Source: Nocardioides xinjiangensis (lineage in GTDB: Bacteria; Actinomycetota; Actinomycetes; Propionibacteriales; Nocardioidaceae). From it: DNA of 64,000 bases. The stretch covers positions 62,001 to 126,000 of the forward strand of contig NZ_JAFMSY010000002.1 in the NCBI RefSeq assembly GCF_017916455.1, read 5' to 3'. Positions 36,541 through 45,145 of the stretch are shown here, piece by piece (positions within the stretch are counted from its first letter, which is position 1; every line of letters begins with the position of its first letter). Position numbers and translations under genes: made by a program. The notes beneath the pieces are model-generated. The model had not been told where the DNA came from. It searched no databases and saw nothing but the letters and a program-made list of their open reading frames with translations.

Positions 36541-36546
36541 GCCCTG

Positions 36547-38076
36547 CTACCTCGCTCCGTCGGCTGCCGTCGCGGCGCGGTCGCGCCGCCGGGTGCGACG
36601 ATAGGGCACCAGCACGAACAGCGTGTGACCTACGAGGAACACGAGGGTGAGCCGCGCCGGCCAGGTCCCGAGGCGCACGGCGGGCGTGGTGGTCGTGCTG
36701 AGCCCGACCGTCTCCACCAGCACCTCCTGGCCGCGGGCGGGCACCGAGGAGGCGATGGACCCGTCGGGCCGCACCACGCCGGAGATGCCGTTGATCGCGG
36801 CGACCACGACCCAGCGCCCCGTCTCGAGCGCGCGCAGCCGGCTGATCTCGAACTGCTGGGCCAGCTGCCCGGTGCGGCTGAACATCGCGTTGCTGGTCTG
36901 CACCGTCACCAGCTCGGCGCCGCGGCCCACCTGGCCGGCGATGCCGTCGTCGTAGGCGACGTCGAAGCAGATGGCGTCGGCCACCAGCAGGTCCCCCACG
37001 CGCAGCGGCTCCAGGCTGGTGCCCCGCACCATGTCGCGCGGCACCTCGGTGAGGCGGCCGTAGGTCGAGGGCATGAGGCTGCTGCCGCGGAACGGGATGT
37101 ACTCGCCGTAGGGGACGGGGTGCAGCTTCGTGTAGCGGTCGCCGCCGCCGAGGCCCGGCCGGAAGACGATCCCCTGGTTGAGCACCCGGGTCTCGTCGAC
37201 CGGGTCGCTGTTGGTCCCGCCGACGATGATCGGCACGTCGATGGCGTCGGAGGCCGCGACGATGCCGTCGTTGACCCCGGTGTCGAGGAACGGGTCGACG
37301 GCCGTCGAGTTCTCCGGCCAGACGACGAAGTCGGGCTCCGGCGCCTCGCCGGCCGCCACGGCGTCGGCGAGCTGCTGCGTCAGCCGGACGTGGTTGGCGG
37401 TGACCTCCCGGTGCACCGCCGGGACGTTGAGCCCGGTGCCCGGCACGTCGCCCTGCACGGCGGCCACGGTGGCCGTGCCGGACTGCTCGACGGGGAAGGG
37501 GAAGAGCGCCGGCGCGAGCGTCGCAGCGGCGAGCGCTGCCGCGACGGCGTACGTCCGCGGTGCGGGCGTGCGCACCCGGAGCAGCAGCCACGCGAGGGTG
37601 GTGCCCGTCAGGGCGACGAGGAAGCTGGTGCCGGTCATCCCGATCCACGGCACAGCGTCGGCCCACGGGGTGTCCGCGGTCGCGTAGACGAGGCGGCCGA
37701 ACGGCATGCCGCTGAACGGGAAGCCGCTGCGCCAGGTCTCGATGCCGACCCACCAGAGGGCGGCCAGGACGGGCCAGGCGCGCATCCGCAGGCTCCACGC
37801 CAGCCCGACGCCCAGGGGCACGAAGAACGCGGACTCCATCGCGCACATGGCGATCCACGCGTCCGTCCCGACCGAGCGCATCCACACCATGACCGAGAAG
37901 GTGAACGCGACGCCGAAGACCAGGCTCGGGACCCAGGCCCGGCCCGGTCGCAGGCCGCGCACGGAGAACACGAGCGCCGCGATCGCCGGGGGCATGAGCC
38001 AGGAGTGGCCCACCGGCTCGAAGGCGGCCGCCAGCACGAGCCCCGCGACCAGGGCGAGGAGGCAGCGCAGCGGCAC
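36547..38076 (-). CDS. lnt: Apolipoprotein N-acyltransferase
   Basis: 509 residues from GTG 38076 (MPLRCLLALVAGLVLAAAFE); a GTG at 38172 would add 32 residues without membrane character. The N-terminal half has about six membrane segments. The nitrilase domain carries the catalytic triad in VVWPENST (Glu), YTKLHPVPYGEYIPFR (Lys) and ADAICFDVAYDD (Cys). A last membrane segment lies near residue 480. Lnt adds the third acyl chain to lipoproteins; the window encodes several lipoprotein clients. Confidence 0.92.
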   Translation of the reverse strand: MPLRCLLALVAGLVLAAAFEPVGHSWLMPPAIAALVFSVRGLRPGRAWVPSLVFGVAFTFSVMVWMRSVGTDAWIAMCAMESAFFVPLGVGLAWSLRMRAWPVLAALWWVGIETWRSGFPFSGMPFGRLVYATADTPWADAVPWIGMTGTSFLVALTGTTLAWLLLRVRTPAPRTYAVAAALAAATLAPALFPFPVEQSGTATVAAVQGDVPGTGLNVPAVHREVTANHVRLTQQLADAVAAGEAPEPDFVVWPENSTAVDPFLDTGVNDGIVAASDAIDVPIIVGGTNSDPVDETRVLNQGIVFRPGLGGGDRYTKLHPVPYGEYIPFRGSSLMPSTYGRLTEVPRDMVRGTSLEPLRVGDLLVADAICFDVAYDDGIAGQVGRGAELVTVQTSNAMFSRTGQLAQQFEISRLRALETGRWVVVAAINGISGVVRPDGSIASSVPARGQEVLVETVGLSTTTTPAVRLGTWPARLTLVFLVGHTLFVLVPYRRTRRRDRAATAADGAR

Positions 38077-38541
38077 GCAGAGACCGTAGCCGACGGCTGC
38101 ACACGTGCAGCGGAGCGGGAGGGACGAGGGGGCTTCGGACCGACGCGCGAGCCGACTGGCTGCCGATCGCACGAAGTTGTCTACGGCCCCGAGGTCCCTC
38201 CCGCATCCAGCCCCCGCGGGGCGTCGTCGACGGGTCGGCGGACACGGGGCACCGCTGGCTCCACGTACCTCACGTCAGTCTCCCCACTGCCGATGACGCC
38301 ACCCGCGAGCTGCACAGGCGGACCCCGGAACCCTCCCTCCCCCAAGGGGTGATGTCAACCGGCTCCTGACCTGCGCGTTCGGGCGAAACCGCAGGTCAGC
38401 GCCGGGCAGGCGGTCGGGCAGTCGCTCGAGGAAATCTCGGCGGCGACGGCGTGTCGTGCTCGACACGCCGGTGTCGGTACTCCCGGACCAGGGATGCGGG
38501 TCGCCGGACCCGGGTCGGGGACGCGGGGCGAGGGACGGCGG
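38077..38541. other. 465-bp region without a supported gene
   Basis: It separates kal (3' end) from lnt (5' end) on the minus strand and should contain the promoter of lnt-ppm-fxsA. It holds a strong hairpin at 38367-38398: TGACCTGCG and CGCAGGTCA enclose GTTCG-gg-CGAAAC, which can extend the stem. Without a U-tract this could be a terminator of the kam operon or a structured element. No reading frame here has family resemblance. Confidence 0.6.
38367..38398 (-). terminator. Strong hairpin after the kam operon
   Basis: TGACCTGCG (38367-38375) pairs with CGCAGGTCA (38390-38398), and the inner GTTCG/CGAAAC can continue the helix. It lies 144 bp downstream of the kal stop. It has no U-tract. 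Confidence 0.4.
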
Positions 38542-38940
38542 TCAGGGGCGCGCGGGCACGACGACGGTGCCCGTGGCCGTCGTGGCCACGACCGGCGGGT
38601 CGAGGACCTCGGCCGCGCCGGGTGCCTCGGCGCTCGGCGTACCCCGTCCGACGACGTGGACGGCGAAGTCCATCACCCGGCTGCGGGTGCCCTCGCGCAC
38701 GAGCGTCGCGGTGATCTCCAGGACGTCGCCGGCGCGCACCGGTGCCCGGAACTGCACGTCGGAGTACGACGCGAACAGCCCCTCGTCGCCGTCGAGGACG
38801 ATGCACATCTCGGTCGCCACGTCGCCGAACAGGCCGAGGCTGTAGGCGCCGTCGACCAGGTTCCCGGCGTAGTGGGCGTGCGAGTAGGGGACGTAGCGGC
38901 GGTGCGTGACGACGGTGCCGACGCGGGACTCGGTGCTCAT
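38542..38940 (-). CDS. kal: Hot-dog fold protein, probable 3-aminobutyryl-CoA ammonia-lyase
   Basis: 132 residues. A single hot-dog domain (RRYVPYSHAHYAGNLVDGAY, then YSDVQFRAPVRAGDVLEITA). In lysine-fermenting bacteria a protein of this type, Kal, removes ammonia from 3-aminobutyryl-CoA to give crotonyl-CoA. The assignment rests on its place as last gene of the kdd-kamD-kamE operon, with ATG 38940 overlapping the kamE stop (ATGA). By sequence alone a MaoC-like hydratase or thioesterase would also fit. Confidence 0.75.
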   Translation of the reverse strand: MSTESRVGTVVTHRRYVPYSHAHYAGNLVDGAYSLGLFGDVATEMCIVLDGDEGLFASYSDVQFRAPVRAGDVLEITATLVREGTRSRVMDFAVHVVGRGTPSAEAPGAAEVLDPPVVATTATGTVVVPARP

Positions 38941-39707
38941 GAGGCCTTCTCCGTGCTGGTGCCGGCCGGCCCGCGAGGACCGGCAAGCCGGTGGACGATG
39001 AACGACGCGACCTCGCCGGGCGTCGTGCCCCTGCTGAAGACCCGGTCGACGCCGAGCTCGTCGGCCATCGTCTCGTCGAAGCGGGGCCCGCCCACGACGA
39101 GGAGCGGACGCCGCGCGGCGGGATAGGCCTCCCGGAAGGCCGCGGACATCTCGCGGGTGTTGAGCAGGTGGGCGTCGCGCTGGGTGACGACCTGGGAGAC
39201 CAGCACCGCGTCGGCCTTCTCCTCGCGGGCCGCCTCGACGAGCTGCGGGACCGACACCTGGGCGCCGAGGTTCACGACCTTGAGCTCGCGGTAGTACTCC
39301 AGGCCCTTCTCCCCCGCGAACCCCTTGATGTTGAGGATCGCGTCGATCCCGACGGTGTGCGCGTCGGTGCCGATGCAGCCGCCGACGACCACCAGGCGGC
39401 GCCGCAGTGACCGCTTGATGGCCGCGTTGGCCTCCTTGGGGGTCAGCAGCGGGTAGTCGCGCTCCACCACCTCGACGGTGCTGGGGTCGACGAGGTGGTT
39501 CACCCGCCCGTACACCACGAAGAACGTGAAGCCCTCCCCCATCGCCTTGGCGTGCACGACCAGCGCCGGGTCCATCCCCATCTTGTTGGCGAGCTGCACG
39601 GCGGCACCCTCGGCGACCTTGGAGTGCGGGATGGGCAGGGTGAAGGACAGCTGCACCATGCCGTCGCCGGTGGTGTCGCCGTAGGGACGGACGAGTCCGG
39701 TGCTCAT
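38937..39707 (-). CDS. kamE: Beta-lysine 5,6-aminomutase, beta subunit
   Basis: 256 residues. It binds adenosylcobalamin base-off through D115-A-H117-x-x-G120 (GTDAHTVGIDAIL) and the PLP aldimine through K128 (ILNIKGFAGEKGLE), equivalent to H133 and K144 of the clostridial subunit. The B12-binding Rossmann fold continues with VNLGAQVSVPQLVEAAREE and LVVGGPRFDETMADELGVD. With KamD it moves the 6-amino group of beta-lysine to C5. ATG 39707 overlaps the kamD stop, and its own stop overlaps kal. Confidence 0.94.
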   Translation of the reverse strand: MSTGLVRPYGDTTGDGMVQLSFTLPIPHSKVAEGAAVQLANKMGMDPALVVHAKAMGEGFTFFVVYGRVNHLVDPSTVEVVERDYPLLTPKEANAAIKRSLRRRLVVVGGCIGTDAHTVGIDAILNIKGFAGEKGLEYYRELKVVNLGAQVSVPQLVEAAREEKADAVLVSQVVTQRDAHLLNTREMSAAFREAYPAARRPLLVVGGPRFDETMADELGVDRVFSRGTTPGEVASFIVHRLAGPRGPAGTSTEKAS

Positions 39708-41290
39708 GCGCCCTCCAGGATCTCGGTCGCGGGGTTGTAGTAGTCGGCGGCCTTGGGCGCGACGCCGTCGAGCCCCTTGCCCTTGTCGGCCGGTCGCTTC
39801 ATCAGGCCGAACGTGCCGTCGGCGATCGCGGACAGCAGCGGCGGCTGCCCCGGCGCGCTGCGGTCGGCCTTGATCTCCTCGAGCAGCCCGACGGCCTCGC
39901 CGAGCACCTGGCGGGCCCGACCGGCGATGAAGCCGTCGGGTGCGGGCCGGAAGTCCTCGTGCAGGTTGCCGGCGGCGTTCATGACGTAGCGGACGTTCTG
40001 CAGGGCCAGGTCGCGGTCGGAGATCCAGGGCGTGACGACGGCTTCGGTCATCATGCCCACGAGCAGGATGCCCTGACCGGTGAGGGCGCCGACGAGGTTG
40101 AAGAAACCGTCGAGCAGGTAGCCCTTGAAGATGTCGCCGGTCATGTGCCGGGTGGGCGGCATCCACTTCAGCGGCGCGTCGGGGAACAGCTCGCGGGCCA
40201 GCATCGCGTGGGCCAGCTCGAGGCGGAACGAGTCGGGCACCTCGGGGTCGATCTCGAACGCGTGGCCGAGCCCGAGCTGCCAGTCCTCGAGGCCGGCCTC
40301 CTTGGCGAAGTACTCGTTGAGCAGCTGGCTGGTGGTGACCGTGTGCGCGGCCTCGACCGCGTCGGCGGTGGTGAGGTAGTTGTCCTCGCCGGTGTTGATG
40401 ATGATGCCGGCCCGGGCGTGCACCTGGCGGCTGAAGCGCTGGTCCACGAACGTCCGGATCGGGTTGATGTCGCGGAACAGGATCCCGTACATCGAGTCGT
40501 TGAGCATCATGTCGAGGCGCTCGAGGCCCGCCAGCGCGGCGATCTCCGGCATGCAGAGCCCCGAGGCGTAGTTGGTGAGCCGGACGTAGCGGCCGAGCTC
40601 CCTCGACGTCTCGTCCAGCGCCGCGCGCATGAGGCGGAAGTTCTCCTGCGTGGCGTACGTGCCGGCGAAGCCCTCGCGCGTCGCGCCCTCCGGCACGAAG
40701 TCGAGCAGCGACTGGCCGGTCGAGCGGATCACCGCGATGACGTCGGCGCCCTCGCGCGCGGCGGCCTGCGCCTGCGGGATGTCCTCGTGGATGTCGCCGG
40801 TGGCGACGATGAGGTAGATCCACGGCTTGCTCGGGGCGTCGCCGACCTTGGCGATCATCCTCTCGCGGGCCGCGCGCTGGCGGTCGATGGTCCTGATCCC
40901 GGCGCCGACGGCCTTGCGGGCGGCCGCCCTCGCGCGCGTCGCGTCCTTGCCCTCCGGCACGCGGAAGGTCACCGAGCCCGCCGCGGCCTTCTGGGCGAGC
41001 GTGAGCAGGTCGTCGCCCTCGCCCCGGAGGAGTGCGTCCCACACCGGCAGGCTGACGCCGTGCTCGAGGCCGACGTCGGCGCGGACGACGTCCGCCAGGC
41101 GGTTCACCCACGGCGTGCCGTCGGGGTCGGCGCCGGCGAGGCCGGCGAGGCGGAGCGTGGCGCGCTCGACGCTCACCGTGGTGTGCCGCTGGGCGAGGTC
41201 GACGATCGGTCGCCCGACCTGCCGGGCCAGCGTCCGCGCGCGGCGCACGTCGGCGCGGTCGATGCCCAGGGTGCTGGTCGTGCGGGCCAC
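39704..41290 (-). CDS. kamD: Beta-lysine 5,6-aminomutase, alpha subunit
   Basis: 528 residues from GTG 41290, one base after the kdd stop. This TIM-barrel subunit forms the active site that binds PLP and cobalamin with KamE. Recognisable segments: WIYLIVATGDIHEDIPQAQA near residue 160, TRLTN-like RLTNYASGLCMPEIAALAGL near 240, DMMLNDSMYGILFRDINPIR, and MPPTRHMTGDIFKGYLLDGF near 385. Length agrees with the clostridial subunit (about 516). It is part of the kdd-kamD-kamE-kal operon. Confidence 0.94.
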   Translation of the reverse strand: MARTTSTLGIDRADVRRARTLARQVGRPIVDLAQRHTTVSVERATLRLAGLAGADPDGTPWVNRLADVVRADVGLEHGVSLPVWDALLRGEGDDLLTLAQKAAAGSVTFRVPEGKDATRARAAARKAVGAGIRTIDRQRAARERMIAKVGDAPSKPWIYLIVATGDIHEDIPQAQAAAREGADVIAVIRSTGQSLLDFVPEGATREGFAGTYATQENFRLMRAALDETSRELGRYVRLTNYASGLCMPEIAALAGLERLDMMLNDSMYGILFRDINPIRTFVDQRFSRQVHARAGIIINTGEDNYLTTADAVEAAHTVTTSQLLNEYFAKEAGLEDWQLGLGHAFEIDPEVPDSFRLELAHAMLARELFPDAPLKWMPPTRHMTGDIFKGYLLDGFFNLVGALTGQGILLVGMMTEAVVTPWISDRDLALQNVRYVMNAAGNLHEDFRPAPDGFIAGRARQVLGEAVGLLEEIKADRSAPGQPPLLSAIADGTFGLMKRPADKGKGLDGVAPKAADYYNPATEILEGA

Positions 41291-41291
41291 C

Positions 41292-42359
41292 TCAGAGCCT
41301 CCGCTCGAACAGTGCCCGGACCCCGGCGTCCGAGCGCAGCAGCTCCATGGCGTACGCCGCGTGGCCGGGGACGTAGCCGTTGCCGACGAGCATCCGCACG
41401 TCGGCGGCCAGCCCTTCGGCACCGAGTGCCGCGGCGCTGAAGCTGGTGGCCATCGAGAAGAAGACGACCGTGCCGCCGTCGGCGGTCGCGAGGATCGCGC
41501 CGCCCTCGCAGCCGGGCACGTCGACGCAGACGACGGTGACGTCGGCGGGGCCACCCGCCGCGGTCACCGCGTCGCGGAGCGCGACGGGGTCACGGGCGTC
41601 CGCGACGGCGACCCTGTCGGCGAGACCGGCGGCGGTGAGCAGGTCGTGCTCGCCCTGGTGGGGCACCACCCCGATCGTGCGCTCCGCTCCGGCGGCCCGG
41701 GCGGCGGCCAGGCTGAGGGAGCCCGACTTGCCCGCGGCGCCGATCACCGCGACGGTGGGCCGCGCGCCGCGGGCGACGTGCTCCTCCACGACGCGGGCGG
41801 TCAGGGCGGGCGCGCCGCAGACGTCCATCACGCTGAGCGAGAGCGCGGGGTCGAGGTCGTCGGGGATGACGGCGGCGATCGAGCGACCGAAGAGCACGGC
41901 GTAGCCGTCGCAGGGCACCTGCTCGCTGCGGCCGTCCCAGCGGGCGAGCCCGTCCTCGATCACGAGCGGGGTCAGGGTGAGGCTGACGAGGGTCGCGACC
42001 CGATCGCCCACCGAGAGGCCGAGCGGCGACTCGGGGCCGACCTCCTCGACCGTGCCGACGAGCATGCCGCCCGAGCCGGTCTCGGGGTTCTGCATCTTGC
42101 CGCGCGTGGCGACGATGTCGAGGACCTCGGCACGCACGGCGTCGCCGTCGGTGACCCCGTCGTGGGTGTGCACCCGCTCCAGCTGGCGGAACGACGCCGC
42201 GTCGAGGTTCAGCCGCTCGACGCGGACACGGACCTCGTCGGACCAGAGCTCGCGCCGCGTGTCGAGGCGCTGCGCCGCCTGCGGGAGCACGGTGCGCTCG
42301 TCGAGCACCCGGTGCAGGCCCGTCGGGTCGCCCGTGCGGATGTCCGTGTCGGTCGTCAT
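41292..42359 (-). CDS. kdd: L-erythro-3,5-diaminohexanoate dehydrogenase
   Basis: 355 residues. Kdd oxidises 3,5-diaminohexanoate to 5-amino-3-oxohexanoate with NAD(P)+ and release of ammonia, the step after KamDE. The nucleotide-binding segment is VAVIGAAGKSGSLSLAAARA near residue 205 (GxxGxxG). The N-terminal part includes SGGMLVGTVEEVGPES. The start is ATG 42359 with AGAAGGA 8 nt upstream. It is first in its operon and divergent from kamA, sharing a 166-bp regulatory gap. Confidence 0.92.
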   Translation of the reverse strand: MTTDTDIRTGDPTGLHRVLDERTVLPQAAQRLDTRRELWSDEVRVRVERLNLDAASFRQLERVHTHDGVTDGDAVRAEVLDIVATRGKMQNPETGSGGMLVGTVEEVGPESPLGLSVGDRVATLVSLTLTPLVIEDGLARWDGRSEQVPCDGYAVLFGRSIAAVIPDDLDPALSLSVMDVCGAPALTARVVEEHVARGARPTVAVIGAAGKSGSLSLAAARAAGAERTIGVVPHQGEHDLLTAAGLADRVAVADARDPVALRDAVTAAGGPADVTVVCVDVPGCEGGAILATADGGTVVFFSMATSFSAAALGAEGLAADVRMLVGNGYVPGHAAYAMELLRSDAGVRALFERRL

Positions 42360-42424
42360 TCAGAGCATCCTTCTAGGTTCACGCGGTTCAGCGGGAAATC
42401 TTGCGGCGTGGCACTGGACGCGCC

Positions 42425-42466
42425 GTACGTTCTCCACGTACTCTCCCAGATGTGTCGCCGCACACA
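42425..42466. promoter_or_regulatory. Two dyads between kdd and kamA
   Basis: GTACGT-tctcc-ACGTAC (42425-42441) is a perfect 6-bp inverted repeat with a 5-nt spacer, and TGTGT-cgccgc-ACACA (42451-42466) follows 9 bp later. Both lie in the divergent promoter region of the lysine genes, where a single regulator could control both directions. The binder is not known; an Lrp-family gene lies 2 kb beyond kamA. Confidence 0.45.
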
Positions 42467-42525
42467 CAACCGGCGCGCCGCACGTCCCGACCCGGGCGCC
42501 TCCCAAGGCCCTGCAAGGAGATCGC

Positions 42526-43980
42526 ATGAGCATCGAGACCGCCGTCGGCCTCGCCACCGGACAGCCCTACCCCTACCAGCGGGTGGAGCTCGTCGAGCCG
42601 GACTGGACCCGCTTCCCGGGCTGGTCCGACGTCACGGCAGCGGACTGGGCGTCCGTGCAGTGGCAGCGCGCGCACTGCATCAAGAACGTGAAGCAGCTGC
42701 GCGAGCTTATGGGCGACCTGCTCGACGAGCGCTTCTACGCCGACCTCGAGCGCGACCAGGCCGAGCGCGCGACGATGTCGATGCTCGTGCCGCCGCAGAT
42801 GATGAACACGATGGCGCCGGCCTTCGAGCCCGCCGGCCCCGGCTCGCTGACCGAGGAGTTCTACGCCGACCCGGTCCGGCACTACATGATCCCGGTGTTC
42901 AGCGACCGGCGCACCGACTGGCCCTCGCACCCGCACGCGGCCCGCGACTCCCTCCACGAGCACGACATGTGGGCCACCGAGGGCCTCACCCACCGCTACC
43001 CCACCAAGGTCCTCGCCGAGCTGCTGCCCACCTGCCCGCAGTACTGCGGCCACTGCACGCGCATGGACCTCGTGGGCAACTCGACGCCGGTCATCGACAA
43101 GCTGAAGTTCGCCGCGAAGCCCAACGACCGGCTCGGCGACATGCTCGACTACCTCCGGCGCACGCCGTCGGTGCGCGACGTCGTGGTGTCCGGCGGCGAC
43201 GTGGCCAACATGCCCTGGCCCCGCCTCGAGGCGTTCCTCATGTCGGTGCTCGAGGTCGACAACATCCGTGACATCCGGCTGGCCACGAAGGCGCTCATCG
43301 GCCTGCCGCAGCACTGGCTGCAGCCCGACGTCGTCGAGGGCGTCGCCCGCGTCGCCGCGGTCGCCCGCTCGCGCGGGGTCTCCCTCGCGATGCACACCCA
43401 CGCCAACCACGCGAGCTCCGTGACGCCGATCGTCGCCGAGGCCTCGCGCGCGATGCTCGACGCCGGCCTGCGCGACGTACGCAACCAAGGCGTGCTGCTC
43501 AACGGCGTGAACGCCGACCCGCACGCGCTGCTCGACCTCTGCTTCCGGCTACTCGACGGGGCGCAGATCATGCCCTACTACTTCTACATGTGCGACATGA
43601 TCCCGTTCTCGGAGCACTGGCGGGTCTCGGTCGCCGACGCGCAGCGCCTCCAGCACCACATCATGGGCTACCTGCCCGGGTTCGCGACGCCGCGCATCGT
43701 GTGCGACGTGCCCTTCGTCGGCAAGCGGTGGGTGCACCAGCTCGCCGACTACGACACCGAGCACGGCATCTCGTACTGGACGAAGAACTACCGCACGTCC
43801 ATCGAGGCCGACGACGCCGAGGCCCTCTCGCGCCACTACGAGTACTACGACCCGATCCACACCCTGCCCGAGTCCGGCCAGCGGTGGTGGGAGGAGCACG
43901 GCCGCCTCGACGAGGCCTCCCTCAAAGCCGCCGAGATGGCCGAGGCGTCGCGGCGTACCGCCGCGCTGCAGGCCTGGTAG
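42526..43980 (+). CDS. kamA: Lysine 2,3-aminomutase
   Basis: 484 residues from ATG 42526, preceded by AAGGAG. It is a radical SAM/PLP enzyme that converts L-lysine to L-beta-lysine. The iron-sulfur motif is C170-x3-C174-x2-C177 (CPQYCGHCTRMD). It is longer than the clostridial enzyme (about 416) by an N-terminal region of about 60 residues, and it ends with a helical tail. It is divergent from kdd-kamDE-kal and forms the first step of the same pathway. Glutamate 2,3-aminomutase is a possible alternative, but the neighbours support lysine. Confidence 0.92.
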   Translation: MSIETAVGLATGQPYPYQRVELVEPDWTRFPGWSDVTAADWASVQWQRAHCIKNVKQLRELMGDLLDERFYADLERDQAERATMSMLVPPQMMNTMAPAFEPAGPGSLTEEFYADPVRHYMIPVFSDRRTDWPSHPHAARDSLHEHDMWATEGLTHRYPTKVLAELLPTCPQYCGHCTRMDLVGNSTPVIDKLKFAAKPNDRLGDMLDYLRRTPSVRDVVVSGGDVANMPWPRLEAFLMSVLEVDNIRDIRLATKALIGLPQHWLQPDVVEGVARVAAVARSRGVSLAMHTHANHASSVTPIVAEASRAMLDAGLRDVRNQGVLLNGVNADPHALLDLCFRLLDGAQIMPYYFYMCDMIPFSEHWRVSVADAQRLQHHIMGYLPGFATPRIVCDVPFVGKRWVHQLADYDTEHGISYWTKNYRTSIEADDAEALSRHYEYYDPIHTLPESGQRWWEEHGRLDEASLKAAEMAEASRRTAALQAW

Positions 43981-44031
43981 GCGCGCGGCCCCTCCGCCCC
44001 TGAGCGCCCCCTGAACGCCCCCTGAAGTCCG

Positions 44032-44115
44032 GCAATCCCCCGCTTAGGCGGGGGATTGCGAACATCAGGGGGCCTGCACGCCACCGGAACTTCGCACAAC
44101 CCTCGGCAAGTCCGG
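44032..44115 (-). repeat. Double-hairpin repeat, copy R2 (left bracket of the DUF559 gene)
   Basis: Palindrome GCAATCCCCCGC-ttag-GCGGGGGATTGC (44032-44059) at the outer end, then GAACATCAGGGGG ... CCACCGGAACTTCG, then CACAACCCTCGGCAAGTCCGG at the inner end. It is flanked by AAGTCCGG at 44025-44032 and 44108-44115. In orientation it mirrors R3. It lies between the kamA stop and the start of the wHTH/DUF559 gene. Confidence 0.92.
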
Positions 44116-44188
44116 TCCGCGGTCGGCGTCCTCCACAGCCGGCACCACCGGCGTTTCCGCCGCCCCGCTCACCGGGCATCACGGGTGC

Positions 44189-45145
44189 ATGCAGCGACCG
44201 CCCGCACCCGACCTCACGCACGTCGTCCGCCTCCGCAGCGAGCTGGTCGACGACGGCTACACCGACCACCAGCTCCGCGTGCTCGTACGCGCCGGTGTCC
44301 TGCACCGGGTCCGGCGCGGCGCGTACGTCGACCGCGCGCTGTGGGAGCGCTTGTCCCCCGTCGACCAGCACCGGGTCCTGTGCCGCGCCGTGCTCCGCGT
44401 CGCGCACCCGCTGACGGCGCTCACCCACGTGTCCGCGGCCGTCGAGCTCGGCGCACCGGTGTGGAACATCCCGCTCGACGAGGTCCACACGACGCGCACC
44501 GACGGCAAGGCGGCCCGCCGCGAGGCCGGGGTCGTGCACCATGCCGGCGCCCTGCCGGAGGAGGACGTGCGCGTCGTCAACGGCGTACGCGTGGGGCCGG
44601 CCGCCCGGGCCGCCGTCGAGGTGATGGCCAGCGTGCCTCCTGAACCGGCGCTGGTCGTCACCAACGGCCTGCTGCACGGACAGCACATGACGCGCGAGGA
44701 GCTGGTCGCGTCGGCGCGGGCGATGAAGCACTGGCCGCACACGCTGTCGGCGCACGTCGTCGTGGCGCTCGCCGACGAGCGGATGGAGTCCGTGGCGGAG
44801 ACGAGGACGTACTACCTCTGCAGGCAGCAGCACCTGCCGAGGCCCGAGCCGCAGTACCCGGTGGTCGACGAGCACGGCCAGGTCTTCGCGCGCGCCGACT
44901 TCGCGTGGCCGGAGCACGGTGTGTTCCTCGAGTTCGACGGGCGCGTGAAGTACGAGCAGCACCGGCGTCCCGGGGAGACGCTCGAGCAGTACCTCATGCG
45001 GGAGAAGCGCCGCGAGGAACGGATCTGCCAGCTCACCGGCTGGGTGTGCATCCGCATCGGCTGGACCGACCTGGCCGACCCGGTGACGACCGCCGCCCGG
45101 ATCCGCCGCCTGCTCGACAGCCGGCGCGGCCCGATCGGCGCCTGA
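44189..45145 (+). CDS. wHTH (AbiEi-like) protein with C-terminal DUF559/Vsr-like nuclease domain
   Basis: 318 residues. Residues about 10-60 resemble the winged helix of AbiEi-type antitoxins (LRSELVDDGYTDHQLRVLVR, AGVLHRVRRGAYVD). Residues about 200-310 form a DUF559 (Vsr/very-short-patch-like) domain: E204 (SVAETRTYYL), D237 (FARADFAWPE), E248-x-D250 and K254 (FLEFDGRVKYE), consistent with a PD-(D/E)xK nuclease active site. No AbiEii toxin is adjacent, so it is not a standard AbiE pair. The gene is bracketed by inverted copies of the double-hairpin repeat; the stop codon touches the right copy. Its function is unknown. Confidence 0.85.
   Translation: MQRPPAPDLTHVVRLRSELVDDGYTDHQLRVLVRAGVLHRVRRGAYVDRALWERLSPVDQHRVLCRAVLRVAHPLTALTHVSAAVELGAPVWNIPLDEVHTTRTDGKAARREAGVVHHAGALPEEDVRVVNGVRVGPAARAAVEVMASVPPEPALVVTNGLLHGQHMTREELVASARAMKHWPHTLSAHVVVALADERMESVAETRTYYLCRQQHLPRPEPQYPVVDEHGQVFARADFAWPEHGVFLEFDGRVKYEQHRRPGETLEQYLMREKRREERICQLTGWVCIRIGWTDLADPVTTAARIRRLLDSRRGPIGA

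Noticed and set aside
44025-44115. 8-bp direct repeat AAGTCCGG around R2 as a target-site duplication
   Set aside because: GGACTT is also part of the end of R5 and R6, so at least one copy belongs to the repeat itself; it does not prove insertion.
44189-45145. Standard AbiEi/AbiEii toxin-antitoxin pair
   Set aside because: No AbiEii nucleotidyltransferase toxin gene is next to it; the neighbours are unrelated, and a nuclease-like domain occupies the C-terminus.
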